This document shows, piece by piece, positions 36,827-48,635 of a DNA stretch of 64,000 nt. Where the stretch lies: NCBI GenBank assembly GCA_944990035.1, contig CALYLX010000159.1:1550001-1614000 (forward strand). Reading direction: 5' to 3'. The notes below the pieces were generated by a model. It did no database searches. It saw nothing but the letters and a program-made list of their open reading frames with translations, and was not told the origin of the DNA. The position numbers and the translations under genes are program-made. The stretch's first letter is position 1. Every line of letters starts with the position of its first letter. The stretch is from Clitopilus passeckerianus (Eukaryota; Basidiomycota; Agaricomycetes; Agaricales; Entolomataceae).

Positions 36827-38455
36827 CTACACAGATGGCTTGCTATCATACTCCATGATATGTACCAGCCCGTCTGCAAGCGTGACGAGTCTCGTGGAAA
36901 CCGGACAGAAGTCAAACATATCAATATTTGAACCCCTCCCCAGCTTCGCAATTCCAATACTGTTCTTCTTAACCGTCGCTGGGCCTTGAGGATCAAATGG
37001 TTCTGAAGCACTGAACATGATAGTCGTGGTCTCCGAAGTTTCTTCTGACCACATCACGGCGTACGAGTCACTAATGAAGCATCCCCAAGCCGCTGCAACT
37101 CGGCGTGTTGGTGATATGATTGAGACTCTTCGGTGAAGGAGGGGCTTCTCTTGGGAGATGTCGCCAGTGATGGGTGCTACAACAAACACTTCGATGGTCA
37201 CGACTTGGGAAGTTGGTGGGGTGCCGCCTGAAGTTTCGTAGGAGGCGACGATCGTCAGTGGTTCGGTGGGGCAGCGAGGCTGGGAAGCGAAATAAACGTA
37301 ATCCCGCAGGAGCGCTGCCTCGCCGACAATATCCACGGCTTCTGCATCCTGCAAGGAGAGGTATGGCATGCTCGTAAACGTTGTATGTTGTTCGCTCCCT
37401 CCGAATGTAGACTCTAGGACGTCGTAGATAGCGATGTGAGAGGGATCCTTCAAAAGAATAACATGGTCATCTTTCATCGCAATCTGGATGGGTAGAGATG
37501 CTTAGCTTTATCCAGTTTAAAGGTAGAGGCCACGAACGACTGAAACTGGTTCGAGCAGATCCCATGTTACGGTGGAGTCGAGATTGAGATCCCAGACAGT
37601 GACCTTGTGATCTTCGGAGTGGATGAAGGCTAGGCGTTCTCCGTCAAAGGCATGCATGCCCTCGTATCCCATGTCGGAAGTCCGTAAGAGGTTGAACGTT
37701 GCTTGGCCAGGGCCTGGAAAAACCTCATACACAAAGATTCGGGAAATAATACTGCAAAAGTAGTCAAATCCAGTTCGTTAGACCTAAGGGGATAATTGGA
37801 CAAACAAGTCGGCAACGTTGACTGCGTAGAGGACCAGGCGTACTGCAGTATGATCTGCTCTTACACAAGCTTCATCCAGGGTCACTACCCAATCTTCCAA
37901 GTTTTCTGTCACCGGTTGCACGGAGGCCAGCGGTTGGAACTTTTCGGAGCGCCCAAAAGCTCCGTTGAGGTCCCACAGGCTGATCAACCGGCATTTATAG
38001 GTCGTGATGAGAAACCGACCACCTCCGATCAAAAAAGCATCCGTAAAGCCTGGATCCTCAGGATCATTCGGTATGTCAACAAACGAGAGGGGACTAGAAT
38101 CGAGACTATGAGTTGCAGAAGGTGTCAGGTCATCCTTGCTCGACAGGATACGTTCTACGAATCGGGTAGGCCGCATTGATGCAAGCTCGAGGTCCTTACG
38201 AGTCATTGAGGGCAAATCGTAGGATGCATCTACAACGGAGTGTTGTTCCAAGATCTCCACAAACGCCCCAAGCCATACAGCCCGCTCGAATGTTACCAGA
38301 GCAAGTGATCGACACGTCTTTCCAGGAGGTAAGGCACTTGAAGCGGACAGGTATTCTGAGGTGATACTCACTGCCCGGACGCTCAGAATGTCTACAGGTT
38401 TTACGGCTCGCAGTATGTGCGCCACCAGCTCTTGAGGTAATGTGGAGAGTTTCAT
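36827..38455 (-). CDS. F-box/propeller-like protein, family member 3
   Basis: Exons 38372-38455, 37806-38317, 37538-37751 and 36827-37483 encode 488 residues. The open frame extends upstream, but the paralogues start with the same 28-codon exon, so M at 38455 (MKLSTLPQELVAHILRAVKP) is preferred. The first intron is 54 bases, in frame and without a stop. Exon 2 starts TCRSLALVTFERAVWL and has LIGGGRFLITTYKCRLISLW. Exon 3 has FDGERLAFIHSEDHKVTVWD and LNLDSTVTW. The C-terminus is MFDFCPVSTRLVTLADGLVH followed by IMEYDSKPSV. It faces the broken copy tail to tail. Role as for the other members: F-box adaptor, substrate unknown. Confidence 0.85.
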
Positions 38456-38766
38456 CCTCGCGGGCTCAGCAGCCCTTTCGTAACTCCAGCCGAGCGGTTT
38501 GACCTTTGTAGAGAACGACTCCGAGCCGCACAGCAAACTTCGAGCTGTTGTTCCATCAATGAATGCTTTGTCATCACACGGAGTTCGGGCCATCGTTTCC
38601 TTCAAGAACGACGTCACCGACACGGCACACGACGTCCCAACTTTCAAGGTCCAAGCCAGATTCTGGATCAGTATTGAGGAAATGATAGCAAATAACAGAA
38701 AGGGCGACAGGGTTGACGAATAGAACTACTTTTTGGCTCTCATCTAGCGAACCAACCGACAGCTAC
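38456..38766. other. gap between F-box member 3 and the lectin-like gene
   Basis: About 310 bases. The minus-strand frame of member 3 stays open to 38647, so an extended N-terminus is possible but not supported by the paralogues. Confidence 0.4.
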
Positions 38767-39409
38767 TCAATCACTCTCGACAAACCTCCAGAAATGATAA
38801 TCACCCTTCCTGGATACGTTGGATAGAAGTACAGATGCAGTGGAGGGGCTACTGTGACGGTCTTCGGGGATAATGATATCCATGGACCAGTCAGCATGGC
38901 AGATACTGAAGATAGCCGCGTGAGTCCGCGCGGTCAGGCGCATGTATTGGCATGAGCCAGACGCACCGATAGACTTCCTCGCCTTCGTCACTAGGTCGGC
39001 CTTCGGCTTTAATCTCCCACACAAGATGTGGTTGGTCGACTGCTGCAATTGGAACGCCCAGGCCAAACTTGCCGCTCGGGTCGTCATGCTCTAGATAGCG
39101 ACTGAAAGAGGCGTTGCGAATGAACCAGTATTTCCCAGCAGCAACGAGATGCCACTAGAAATGACCATCGTTAGGTTGGGGTTTTTAAGGGGGGTAAAGG
39201 TCTAGCTCTGAACAAGCTCTAAACGCACCTTTTGGCCGAGTTGGTTTTTATCCGCTGCTGCAATTACTGAAGTTTCGAGGTCAATGTATGCGGCTCAAAA
39301 TGAAGAGTTGTGTCGACGAACTGGTTTTTGTGTTCTTTCCCTCAAGACCAAGCACAGATCTCGACCTGACATGCTCAATTTTATATGTCTTGTTACTCGT
39401 AAGAACCAT
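38767..39409 (-). CDS. ricin B-type (beta-trefoil) lectin-like protein
   Basis: Four exons (39322-39409, 39229-39266, 38967-39154, 38767-38905) give 150 residues, the size of a single beta-trefoil. The start MVLTSNKTYKIEHVRSRSVL matches the opening strand of basidiomycete R-type lectin proteins, which typically begin TYKI.N..S..VL.L. Repeats of the fold appear as NQLGQKWHLVAAGKYWFIRN, FSRYLEHDD, LVWEIKAEG and the end DYHFWRFVESD. No signal peptide is visible, as in many cytosolic fungal lectins thought to act against predators. The canonical QxW motif is weak (QKW), so carbohydrate binding is unproven. All splice phases close, though the first donor (GTTCGT) is unusual. Confidence 0.7.
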
Positions 39410-39491
39410 TCTTGTGTTTTGGAAGAGCCTCACAGGGAAATGGGGAGGGTAAAGAGGAGACAAGATGACTCGAGCGGATGGTAGCAAGCGG

Positions 39492-39499
39492 TATATATA
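39492..39499 (-). promoter_or_regulatory. TATA-like element of the lectin-like gene
   Basis: TATATATA, 83-90 bases upstream of the minus-strand ATG at 39409. Confidence 0.4.
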
Positions 39500-40308
39500 A
39501 CCTGAAATCAGAAATGCTTCTGTGGGGATCACGTTCACACGTGTATGCCCTCGTAGGACCCATCCCCGGACTTTGCAGGTACCAAACGACCTAATGGTCG
39601 CAAGTCAAAGTTAGATGAGCGCCGCAAAGGTCATATGTCCGTCGATAACGTTGTTTTTAGGTCATCTGAGCATCATTCGGTGGTGGCCTGAAGAACGCTA
39701 TCGGGGTTCGGTAGTTCGAATCCTGGTCAGGCATATGAGCCGCGGCCAAGGGGTATTTTAGCTGACTGGATCGACCCAGAACGTGCTTATTCGTGAAAAT
39801 GAGCACCTCTTAGCATATGAGATGGGCAAAAGTCGCTTTCACCTGCTGTGGGCATACGTAGTCGAACTTGAAGTATGTAACCGCCCAGCAATGCCATCAA
39901 GCATTTTTGCATCCGCCTTTTATCCGTGACATATGGAGGCCACTAGCGACGGTGAATCGAGTGCGGTTCACGGTCGTCGGTGTTTTTTCGAGACATGCCG
40001 AAATGTATATTCTGATCAGATGATCCTCTGCTTGGCCAATCAAGATGCCCAGAATCTCAGGTAGCCAACGTGCTTGAACCTTTTCAAAATCTCCCTCGAC
40101 CAAGAGCACTCTCTTATGGTGGAAGATCTTGGGTACAAAGGGACCGCGTAATAGATATGTATGTTTTTTGAAAGAACAGAAATAAATAGATAGAAATTAA
40201 CGACGGAATAATAATAGGATGGAAGCGCTTCGGGAGGGCCAATACGAGATATCCCAAGCAATCTTGGGAACACAGGAAGAATCCTCTAGTCTTCGGTCTA
40301 GCCATGAT
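39500..40308. other. intergenic, no gene recognised
   Basis: The sequence GTTCGAATCC near 39715 resembles a tRNA B box, but no cloverleaf forms around it. Confidence 0.4.
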
Positions 40309-41334
40309 CTAGTGCAGCGTCCTACTAGGAGCTTCAGCCACTACAACGCGTCGTACACGTCGTTTGCATATCTTGAGGCAAAGAGGTCTTTTGCAGTAAG
40401 TACTGGATATGTGAAGGTTGATGCAGAAACTCTTGTCCGATGGCTCATCACCTCGTCGGCCGATGGACCACCAGGATACATCGACCAGTGATAGCGCCTC
40501 CCCATCGGACTCGTCCATCTGCCGTCGGTCCCCCGGGCTACCTGGTTCACCTTCAATGTAAAGGATTTCCAGGCCAGCGAAGATATGGGAGTGCAGTAAG
40601 CAATCCCCTCGAAGAATCCCCTGAGAGCGGGTTTCTTTCTGATTTTTGGCGCTCCTCCATCGCTTGTCGAAATGGATGTTGACTCTATCTTGGTGCTTCT
40701 TGCTCATGTTGTCCCACTCTTCTTGCTTGAGTGCTGTGTTCATGCACTGGTGGATGGCCTGCAGCACCTCTACGACTGTCACGCCTCTCCCTCCTCCGCT
40801 AAAGTTGCTGCTCCCGACACTAATCCTCCTGCTACCCCATTCTCCAACAAATGGCGTCCCAGCGCTGGAAGGTGACGATGGATAACCAGTGTAGCTCCCA
40901 CCGCTCATTCTGTTGTTCACCCGGCGTTGGTGTTCATCGAGGATCGCCTGGCCGAATCCTCCCGCTCGGCTGCTCGCCCCGCTACTTCCAGAAGGGGATG
41001 AGGGCGGGCTGTTGTACGCGCCTATTGCCCAAATAGGCCAGTTCTCCTCGAATAGCCCGCAACTGATGTGCAGCGCCTCCACCGGTGGATACGTTGCTGA
41101 CTCGTTGAGCTCTGCGTCGGTGAGGGGGAGTGTAACGTCCGCGTCGTTGGTCAAGTGCCTCACAGTCTCCGTGGTGGGCATTTTACGCACATCCCAAAGG
41201 ATAGGAACGGTTTGATTTTGTATCACCACTGGTGGCGGTCGTTGTGTCGTGATGTGATTGTAGTGAATATACTTGATAAGCGGATTTAGTGCTATCGGGT
41301 GTGACGACCTCGTGGAGGAGGGAGGGGTGGACAT
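40309..41334 (-). CDS. DUF6699-like basidiomycete protein
   Basis: The open frame covers 341 codons, ATG at 41334 and TAG at 40309. The N-terminal part (NPLIKYIHYNHITTQRPPPV, then ILWDVRKMP and PVEALHISCGLFEENWPI) and the middle (VTVVEVLQAIHQCMNTALKQ, EEWDNMSKKHQDRVNIHFDK) follow the layout I associate with DUF6699 proteins. There a beta-rich half is followed by a helix pair and a strand (ILRGDCLLHSHIFAGLEIL). A Gly/Ser-rich insertion separates the halves. The last 60 codons are less certain: another frame there ends PVLTAKDLFASRYANDVYDAL, so a 3' intron may exist. The function of the family is unknown. Confidence 0.7.
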   Translation of the reverse strand: MSTPPSSTRSSHPIALNPLIKYIHYNHITTQRPPPVVIQNQTVPILWDVRKMPTTETVRHLTNDADVTLPLTDAELNESATYPPVEALHISCGLFEENWPIWAIGAYNSPPSSPSGSSGASSRAGGFGQAILDEHQRRVNNRMSGGSYTGYPSSPSSAGTPFVGEWGSRRISVGSSNFSGGGRGVTVVEVLQAIHQCMNTALKQEEWDNMSKKHQDRVNIHFDKRWRSAKNQKETRSQGILRGDCLLHSHIFAGLEILYIEGEPGSPGDRRQMDESDGEALSLVDVSWWSIGRRGDEPSDKSFCINLHISSTYCKRPLCLKICKRRVRRVVVAEAPSRTLH

Positions 41335-43156
41335 TGCTTGTGGGCGTAGAAAAGACTGTGTTGTTCAAGGAAAGGAAGAATGTGCACCGTGAATATGACT
41401 TTGTTCTTATAGGCGCCTTTCGAAGGTTATAGAATGTTAGCCTTCTAACTACAGCATCGCTAGACACACAGGTCTTTCTCCGTGTTCAAAAGAGGAGTGC
41501 ACAGCCTTGCGATTACATGCGTCCATGAATGGATGTCCAAGAAGGGAGACCCGCCTCGTCCGCCCTCAGGTTCGTTTGCTGAGATCATCAAAGCTCACCG
41601 CAATTTGATCGGACAAATGGGCGGAGGGTGTTCAAGGTGCGGAAGCAACTCATCCGTAACTGAATGCCCATACCGTACAGGTCTGTCTCCATCGTCGCTA
41701 CTTACTATTGGCCACAATCTGTTCCTATCTGTTCACTGCCTTAGTAATGACTACGATCACCTCCGGCCCCATATTTGTGGAACTAGCGAACAAGCACACT
41801 ACCAGTGAGAGAGGCGCCCAGGAGGTAGGTGCATGGTGGGATGTCCCGCGATCATTGGCAGGGGTTAACCGAACCAAGGTTTGATGAAGATCGAGGAGAA
41901 GATCGCTCCCTCAAAAGTATGGTTTGAACAGGATCCACATTGTCGATACTCTGAGAAATGATGCGCACTGGACGCCTTGTTGAGGATGCATTCGCGACTT
42001 CGGGGAACCCTGTAGTAGGCGGGAAAGTCAATTCAATTCCTGGTGTAGCGATGTTGATGAATCTGCCATGGCGGTTGATGGCGGTGATCCCACGTTAACA
42101 ACTGTCGGCGAGAGACATTGTTCCCATCAAACCACCTCCCAAGCCGACCCAAGGGCGGGTAATGAAGAGTATGACGTTCTCGAGTAACACTGCCTCCCAT
42201 CTCCCGACGTAATCTGCAAACTGCCCATTGCCCAAGGGTACAGTCCCTCCGCAGAGGAGAAATTTTACGTCTATCAGGTGGGTCTATCAATCGTTCCCCA
42301 GCAAACGAAATCTAGCATGCTCTGGTTTCATACCTCAGATCGAGGGTTCTAAAATAATGTCGTTAGGCACGAATTTCCGGTGTGCTTTCCCCCGTATCTA
42401 TGACTTCCCGCTTGCCCAGTTCATACGAACAGAAAATTGTTTTAGTTTCTGATATGTGGCCTTTCCACCCCACCTTTATTGTATCCTCGGCAACTGCTGA
42501 CAGCCAGCGGGTGGTAGTTACATGGCACATGTAGGAATACAAGACACCAGTACGCTGAATTCGAGGCAGTTGCTCGAGGAACACAATAATACATTGGCGC
42601 CTATGTCAGTAGCGATGCTGACTTTTTATTCTCACAAGTCCACTCTGTGTAGGTGTTGTGCAATTAGCGATATTGCATAGTTCTCTAAAGAAGAACTGGT
42701 TTCTTGATTTATCTAAATTAGCAGCCGGAGGACATATTTCCTGAAGTACCTTGTCAGCCTCGTCAATACAGTAATTTTTTCCTAGCCATGGACCGATGCC
42801 AAACCACGCACATCAATCGGCAAACGACCTCTGTTCTGCTCATGTTCAGCTCCGAATTGTTTTTAGGGTGGAAATCTCGTTCACGGGGACTCTGGGAAGT
42901 CCTCCCCCTTGCCCTACAATCTATTTGAGGTTCTGGTACATTCTGACCTGCGACCCTCTGCCCATCGGCTTGACGGCTAGAACTGTGTACGATTTCGTAC
43001 CGGGGACAGGATGGGCCAAGTCGAAGGCGGTTCAGATCAGCTTTGATGCTTTGATAGAAGGTTCACATCTAGCACTCAGTGGCACACGAATGCATCCAGA
43101 CGGGTGAAAAACTGGCATTTACAAAAATTATTTGTCAATTACAATCGGTTATCATG
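41335..43156. other. 1.8-kb stretch without a recognised gene
   Basis: Frames of 70-108 codons occur on both strands, none with a family match. It includes the promoter of the DUF6699-like gene and the 3' flank of Nup96. Confidence 0.4.
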
Positions 43157-46100
43157 TCAATGCGACAAATCAATTCTTTTCATGAACCTCGCGAGAGCCA
43201 AGGATTGGAGATGTGCCATTTTTGTCGACTCGTTAATCAGCGAGGGCTGTATCTGAGCCTGGAGCTCAAGTTAATCAATTGAATAATAGACGCCCAAACG
43301 ACAAACATACCAAAACAAGGGGCCGGGCTTTGTCGACCAGAGCCACCAGGCCCGAGGTCATCTCCGCAATCGCTGCGGTGTGTCTGAGGTCCCCACTCTC
43401 CCTCAAAACGTCGGGCAGGAGTCCGATAATCTTGGGTACGCTACGCGTTAGCTCCTCGATTTCAGTCTTCTGATGAGCATCTGGCACGGCATCATCACTT
43501 TGGGTGGCCAACAATTCAGGGAGGCGTGTCATGATATGAACGTAATCAAGGAAAATCTGTCATTCAAAAGTCAGAATGACTCTGGTGGCTGCAGTGAAAG
43601 GAATGGAAGTTACCTTTCCCCGATTATGCCACCCATCTACGGGTTTACCTGCAAACTTCTCTAAAAGACCCTTCAGGAGCTCCAAGTCCCGACGAAGGAC
43701 AGCTTCTGGAGCGAGTTCGAGGACAGCCAGGTCATGTGCGGGATTGTATAGTTTGGCAGCAAGGAACAGCTCATACGCCTCAAACACCTGGCCCCTGTTC
43801 AAAGCACACTGGGCCTGAAACAACACGTGGGCTTAGGGTTTGGTGATACGTCGAGCATTGGTGGCTTACCTTGGCTTCATTAACCCAGGCCAACGGTATC
43901 TTGAGGCTTCCAACGATTCCTCTTGTAGTCCACTCGTCAATGCTAGGGGCAGAACGGGCAAGCAAATCCTTGATGGCTTTTTCCCGGCTAGACGATCCTT
44001 GTTAGCCCAAAACGAAAGGAAACGGTGGGAACAACTGACCCCCGTGAGCACTCAATGTGTAGAAGCACAAAAAGCGCCTCCTGTATCATGCCCAAACACT
44101 CCAGTTGTCTGGCATAGCTACTTGCTAGGATATCTGCGCTGGGGCTGTGGCCCTCGGTAGTATCCTCCTCATCCTCGCCGTTTTGCGAATCTTCATCGCC
44201 TATCCGACGATGCCCATCTGGCTCTCCACGATCGGCGAGATCCCGTACTCTCATGCATCGTGAGAGCAAGATATACAGGTGCCATGCAAGAGTGAAGTCG
44301 GCGGGGGAAGGCCCGAATGATAATGGGGTAAGGACCTGTGAGAGAGAACATCCAGGTTCGGCATGTAGCCTAATTAGTGCAAAGAGGCCATCGGAGGTTG
44401 TGGATGACGATGACATGTTCCATTGTGGTTTGTAGTTCGACTTTTCGGAATACCAGGGAACAGGTCTGGCAACTCGTTGGGGAGAGTTTGTGAGTAGTTC
44501 CTCGTAAGCGCGGAACACCTGAGATATCGTGGCGTCGAGGGGTTCTGCAAACCATAGGTGAAGACCAAAAGCACGCTTCCAGTCAAGGCCCTTCAGAACG
44601 TCAACATCGGGACACTTCTCCAATCCTCCGCCTTTGGATCCCTCCACAATATCATCCACGACGCCAGCGAGGAGAGCATAGACTTTCCTCACTCCCTCGT
44701 CAATATGAGCATCAATACGTTCCTCTCTCCATATCGCTAATTGTTCCCTCAAATCCTCTCTAAGTTCCCAATCACCACCAGCTTGCGAAATCAGGGTAGC
44801 AAGTTTGAAATAACCACCATCTGTTGCACTCGCCAAAGCCTTCTCAGTCTGGTTGCCGGTGAGGAAGGTGAATGCAATGGAAGCGGGGTCTGCCGAAGGA
44901 TCACCACGCAAGTCCGCTTCAATGGCTGGCGCGACAGTATCTTCTAACCAAGCTGAGAGCGCAGCTTTTCGACGGAGGGCTGTGACGCGGTTCCGTATGT
45001 CTGCGGTTATGGAAGCGCCCAAACGGAGGTCCATGTCATCGAAAAGCGCCTGTCCGAGGCGGAACAGCGATGCCTCGTAGGATTGGTCGGCGGGTGGGAA
45101 CAGCGAGGTAAAGGATGAGAAGTTGAGCGTGGAGGATGGTGAAGCGAAAGGTACCCCATCATCGTCTGAGTCGATGGGAGAATTAGAGAGATGGTGTTGC
45201 AGAAGTTTTGATGATAGATTGGAAGCCTGGGCCGTGCTTGAAACCAGTGTTACCACGGTCTTGTTAATTACGGAGGAGTTTGCTGAGGATTTACTGGAAT
45301 AAGAGCTATTAGTATCTTCGTGATCAACAAACAATAAAGCTTGAAACTAACGGTGTGCTTGAGGGGCCACATAGAGTACCTAGATGGACGAGTGTACCAC
45401 CAGGTCCCCATCCTACACGGAAAGAACGTCCAAACGCGAGACCAGCGTCAAAGACAGCATTTTCATTGCCACTGAACGTTGACTCAGAGCTCTCGACGCG
45501 TGCATATTTACGTGAAGGCCGGTACACAGGTGGTTCAACGTCATGGCCAAAGGAAGGTCTCTGCGAATCCAATTGAACATTTGGGAAAGGGATTCGTGTC
45601 TCTCTAGGGCGTACCTCTCTTGAATCAATTCGCAGCCCATCCCCGTCTGAGTCTCGACTATGTTTTCGGCTGAGGTTTTGTGCGGGTGGTAGTCGTAATG
45701 TTCTATGTGATGGTTGAATTGGTTGAACCTGTTGGTTGAGTGCCCGCAGTGCAGCTGCTTCTTCTGGCATTCTGAAAAGCGAGGTTTGCATAACGTGCAT
45801 TTTCTGTGCGTCTACGCCAACATGTTGGGCCCATGGTATGATAGTTGGATCACCACGACTTCTGGGTACCAGTGGTGGGGAGGCAGACGACGGCGCCGAG
45901 ACGCGCACATTGAGTTCATCGTCACTGCCTTCGTCTTCTCTGAAGTAAATCTCTCCATCCTCTCCTTCAATAAGTGCATTTCCAACATTCGGTTTGCGTG
46001 AGTGTTGGACGTCCGGTTTGTCCTCGTCCATGTCCGAACCACTGCTCAGCGATGAAGAGTCCTCTTCGTCTTCACTGCCGCTCTCATGTCGCTGTTCATC

Positions 46101-46175
46101 GTGCTTAACATCCTCAACCTCTGAGCCCGAATTACTGTCGCTGTCATCGCTGGCGTAGGCGCAGAAGCGAGCCAT
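43157..46175 (-). CDS. NUP96: nucleoporin Nup96 (Nup145C homologue), separate gene
   Basis: Structural part of the nuclear pore Y-complex. ATG at 46175 starts MARFCAYASDDSDSNSGSEV, an acidic region. Near residue 240 comes the Nup96 signature DAGLAFGRSFRVGWGPGGTL, which binds Sec13 in relatives. The first intron joins LVHL to ANSSVINKT. The large second exon (from about 45290 down to about 44040) is the alpha-helical Nup96 domain (LFDDMDLRLGASITADIRNR, FTFLTGNQTEKALASATDGG, WELREDLREQLAIWREERID). Further exons carry REKAIKDLLARSAPSIDEW, ALNRGQVFEAYELFLAAKLY and ELTRSVPKIIGLLPDVLRES. The last exon ends ALARFMKRIDLSH with the stop at 43157-43159. No Nup98 FG repeats or autoproteolytic domain precede it, unlike the Nup98-96 or Nup145 precursors. 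Confidence 0.9.
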
Positions 46176-46880
46176 ATGTTGTGCAGGCGAGGAGAAAGGG
46201 AAGGAGAAGCACAAAGCCAAACAAATCGCTTCGGTTAGCGGCATGGGCGCAGTCACCCACAAGCAAGCTGCAACCAAACCTCTTTGTAATATGTCATAGC
46301 TTCACTTCAAACTGCTCGCTGATAAAAGATGCCAATCCTTGTCTTAAAGCATAACTCTTCCGGTCATGCTGTCCATGATACGTGAACCCGCCGATCAACC
46401 CTTTCGGTCAAGCTCAGAAGGTAATGCATCGCTGAAGCAGAGACAAGAAAACGTGTTCCAGACGAACCTGCCTGAGTTCTTTAGCTACTGCAGTCGCCGA
46501 TTCTCTACTTCCAGAAGCTCTGAATAAAGACCGCAACTCTTCAGTGACTGTAGGAATACGAAGGCTCAGTCAATTACGTTCCCCTCAGTATGGAACGCTG
46601 TTACGGGCATTTTTTGGAATTTCCATCCTCGCTAGCTTTTCATACAAGCCCTATGAGTGGAATAGAGCCCTCACGTGGATCTGAACCTTATATGTTTTGA
46701 GCTCTTGAACATCTGTTCCCCTCATGCGAAGACGAGGCCGCGTTTGCCAACAATTAAATCCACAAATGCATCGAATATCTTTTCTCAGGCTTCAAATGAG
46801 AATATTAACGGATGTTGGACTTCAGAGTTGCGTTGCAGTGCCTTCAACACCAAACGGCTGATCGTCTGAGCATACATGAT
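46176..46880. other. intergenic, promoter of Nup96
   Basis: About 700 bases between Nup96 (-) and the tandem duplication. Only short frames are seen. Confidence 0.4.
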
Positions 46881-47003
46881 TTTTTCTCCCATAAACACAA
46901 GACAGAGCGAGAAGCACAACGTTGTTAGAGATCTCGGCCTCCAGGGCAGGCACCCATTGATCCCCAGACAGTTTCCGACAGTATGTTACTCCAGACCGTC
47001 AAG

Positions 47004-48573
47004 CTACAGGTCCGAATCCAACTCAGAACCGTACGTCTTGATCCATTGGAAGTCGAAGTAGGCATTGGTAAATGCACTAGGGTTCCTGTTGACATAGTCT
47101 ATCGGCAAAATATGAGCCCAATTAAGTCTATTGAATGTGTTCTACACTCACCGACACAAGAACCTGGGCAACCAGAGCTTCCGTATACAGCGCCGGCCCA
47201 GTCTCCGCCTGAACACGATGAAAGTCAGTACCAGTCCCGGTGATCGTGAAGTTCAGCTACGGACAGAAAGTCACTAAAACAGATGCATAAAGAGTCAGAA
47301 CTCCGAGTCGTTCAAAATAGGATCAGTATTCACGTACAGTTGATAACGATGTTATGGGCCTTGAAATGTTGGTCCATATTGCACGATGTGCTTGGGAAGT
47401 AAGCAGAAGGAGTACCCTGAGGAGTCTGAGCATGCTCCACGCCGAAATTACTCATGGGAGACCTTACCCAGTTGCTGGTGTTGATGTTGTCTTCACCACC
47501 GCTCACGTCGCCCGGAACATTCGTAGCCTGCCTGGACCAGAACCAAACTTTGATGCCGTCGTTGGTGCGTTCCATCGCATACCTGTGAAATTAAGTCCAC
47601 AGTTCTGGAAATCAGAAGATTCGAAGACTAACCATCCACCTCCAGCATTGTTGAAAGCTCGCCCATAACTCCTGCCGTCACTAAATTTGACTCCACACCC
47701 TTCATTGTTGGTCATGGCAGTATTGCAGTCGTTTCCGATTGGTGTTCTGGGAAGGAAGCATCAGCCACAGAACTTCGGCCAGTGGAGCTATAATATACCC
47801 TGTGTGGGAACGGGAGCTTGGGATGGTGCATCCTAGGGTCGGCGTTAGTCTAAGAAGCATATTATTGCTTTAGAAGATTTGGTCTGGCATACCTCTGTTG
47901 GTGTGCAGATTCGATCCATTGGGACCTTGGTCGTTAACACCCTCGAGAATATCTATTTCTCCCTGTAGAACTATTAGTGGCAGCCCACGAAGGGAAAGAT
48001 GTTTTGCTGCTTACATTATTAGGCCAATTAGACCCCACAGTCCAGATAGCTGGCCATGTTCTATCGGAGCATTACATGACGCAATAAAATACCTCAAAGG
48101 TAGAGAACTTACCCACAGCCCTGGGGCATGTGGCGGAGATTAAATCTAGAGAAGCAAAGATTTCAGCAAGAGACACAAAGAAGCCATGAGAAGGTTCATA
48201 CACTGCGACCGTGTCTACCCCGTACTGTCTCTTAGATAGGATACGAACAGAGTTGCGACCGGCGCCACCGGGGCCCAACCTGGTCTTGTAGTCGGCGCGA
48301 AGAACGAAGTGTTCGCCGGACGCGTAGGTCAAGTTTTGAGCACGAGCAGTGTTGCGGTCCACATAGTTTCTGGAACAAGAAACTCAGCGTGGAATGCAGT
48401 GTTCTGGAGGTGCAAACTCACACTCTACCGTGAGTAGGGTCAGGAATGGCTTCGTAGCTGAAAGAGCGGTAGAAGCCAGAGCCGGAGATGCTTTCTATCT
48501 GTTCGTAAGTACCACTCAGGACCCCAGAGATCAAGGGCAAGGCAAGGGCGAGGCTAAGCATGGAAGATAACAT
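47004..48573 (-). CDS. secreted GH16 beta-glucanase, copy A
   Basis: Signal peptide MLSSMLSLALALPLISGVLS. The mature part begins near TYEQIESISGSGFYRSFSYE. Exon by exon: NYVDRNTARAQNLTYASGEH, GPGGAGRNSVRILSKRQYG, RHMPQGCGTWPAIWTVGSN, then the GH16 active-site motif GEIDILEGVNDQGPNGSNLH, where the two Glu of ExDxxE act as nucleophile and acid/base. Later come NDCNTAMTNNEGCGVKF, ERTNDGIKVWFWSRQATNVP, INLTFCGDWAGAVYGSSGCP and the end FDFQWIKTYGSELDSDL. This is the laminarinase-like basidiomycete type, expected to cut beta-1,3(4)-glucan in cell walls or plant material. About ten short introns interrupt the gene, including a 9-base exon at 47265-47273. Stop at 47004-47006. Confidence 0.9.
47265..47273 (-). 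other. 9-base microexon of GH16 copy A
   Basis: The exon TGACTTTCT lies between introns 47274-47337 and 47209-47264. It joins ..VIN to CGDWAG as NLTFCGDWAG. Without it the conserved LT(L/F) before CGDW would be missing. Confidence 0.65.
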
Positions 48574-48628
48574 GTTGAAAGCGATGGTGTGAACGACCTG
48601 AAGAATGAGTCGAATAAAACATGCCCAG

Positions 48629-48635
48629 TTTTATA
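48629..48635 (-). promoter_or_regulatory. TATA box of GH16 copy A
   Basis: TATAAAA on the minus strand, about 56-62 bases before the ATG at 48573. The same element and spacing is kept in copy B. Confidence 0.6.

Noticed and set aside
39690..39750. tRNA-like B box (GTTCGAATCC)
   Set aside because: The bases around it do not form a T-arm with five paired bases, and no matching acceptor or D arm is present.
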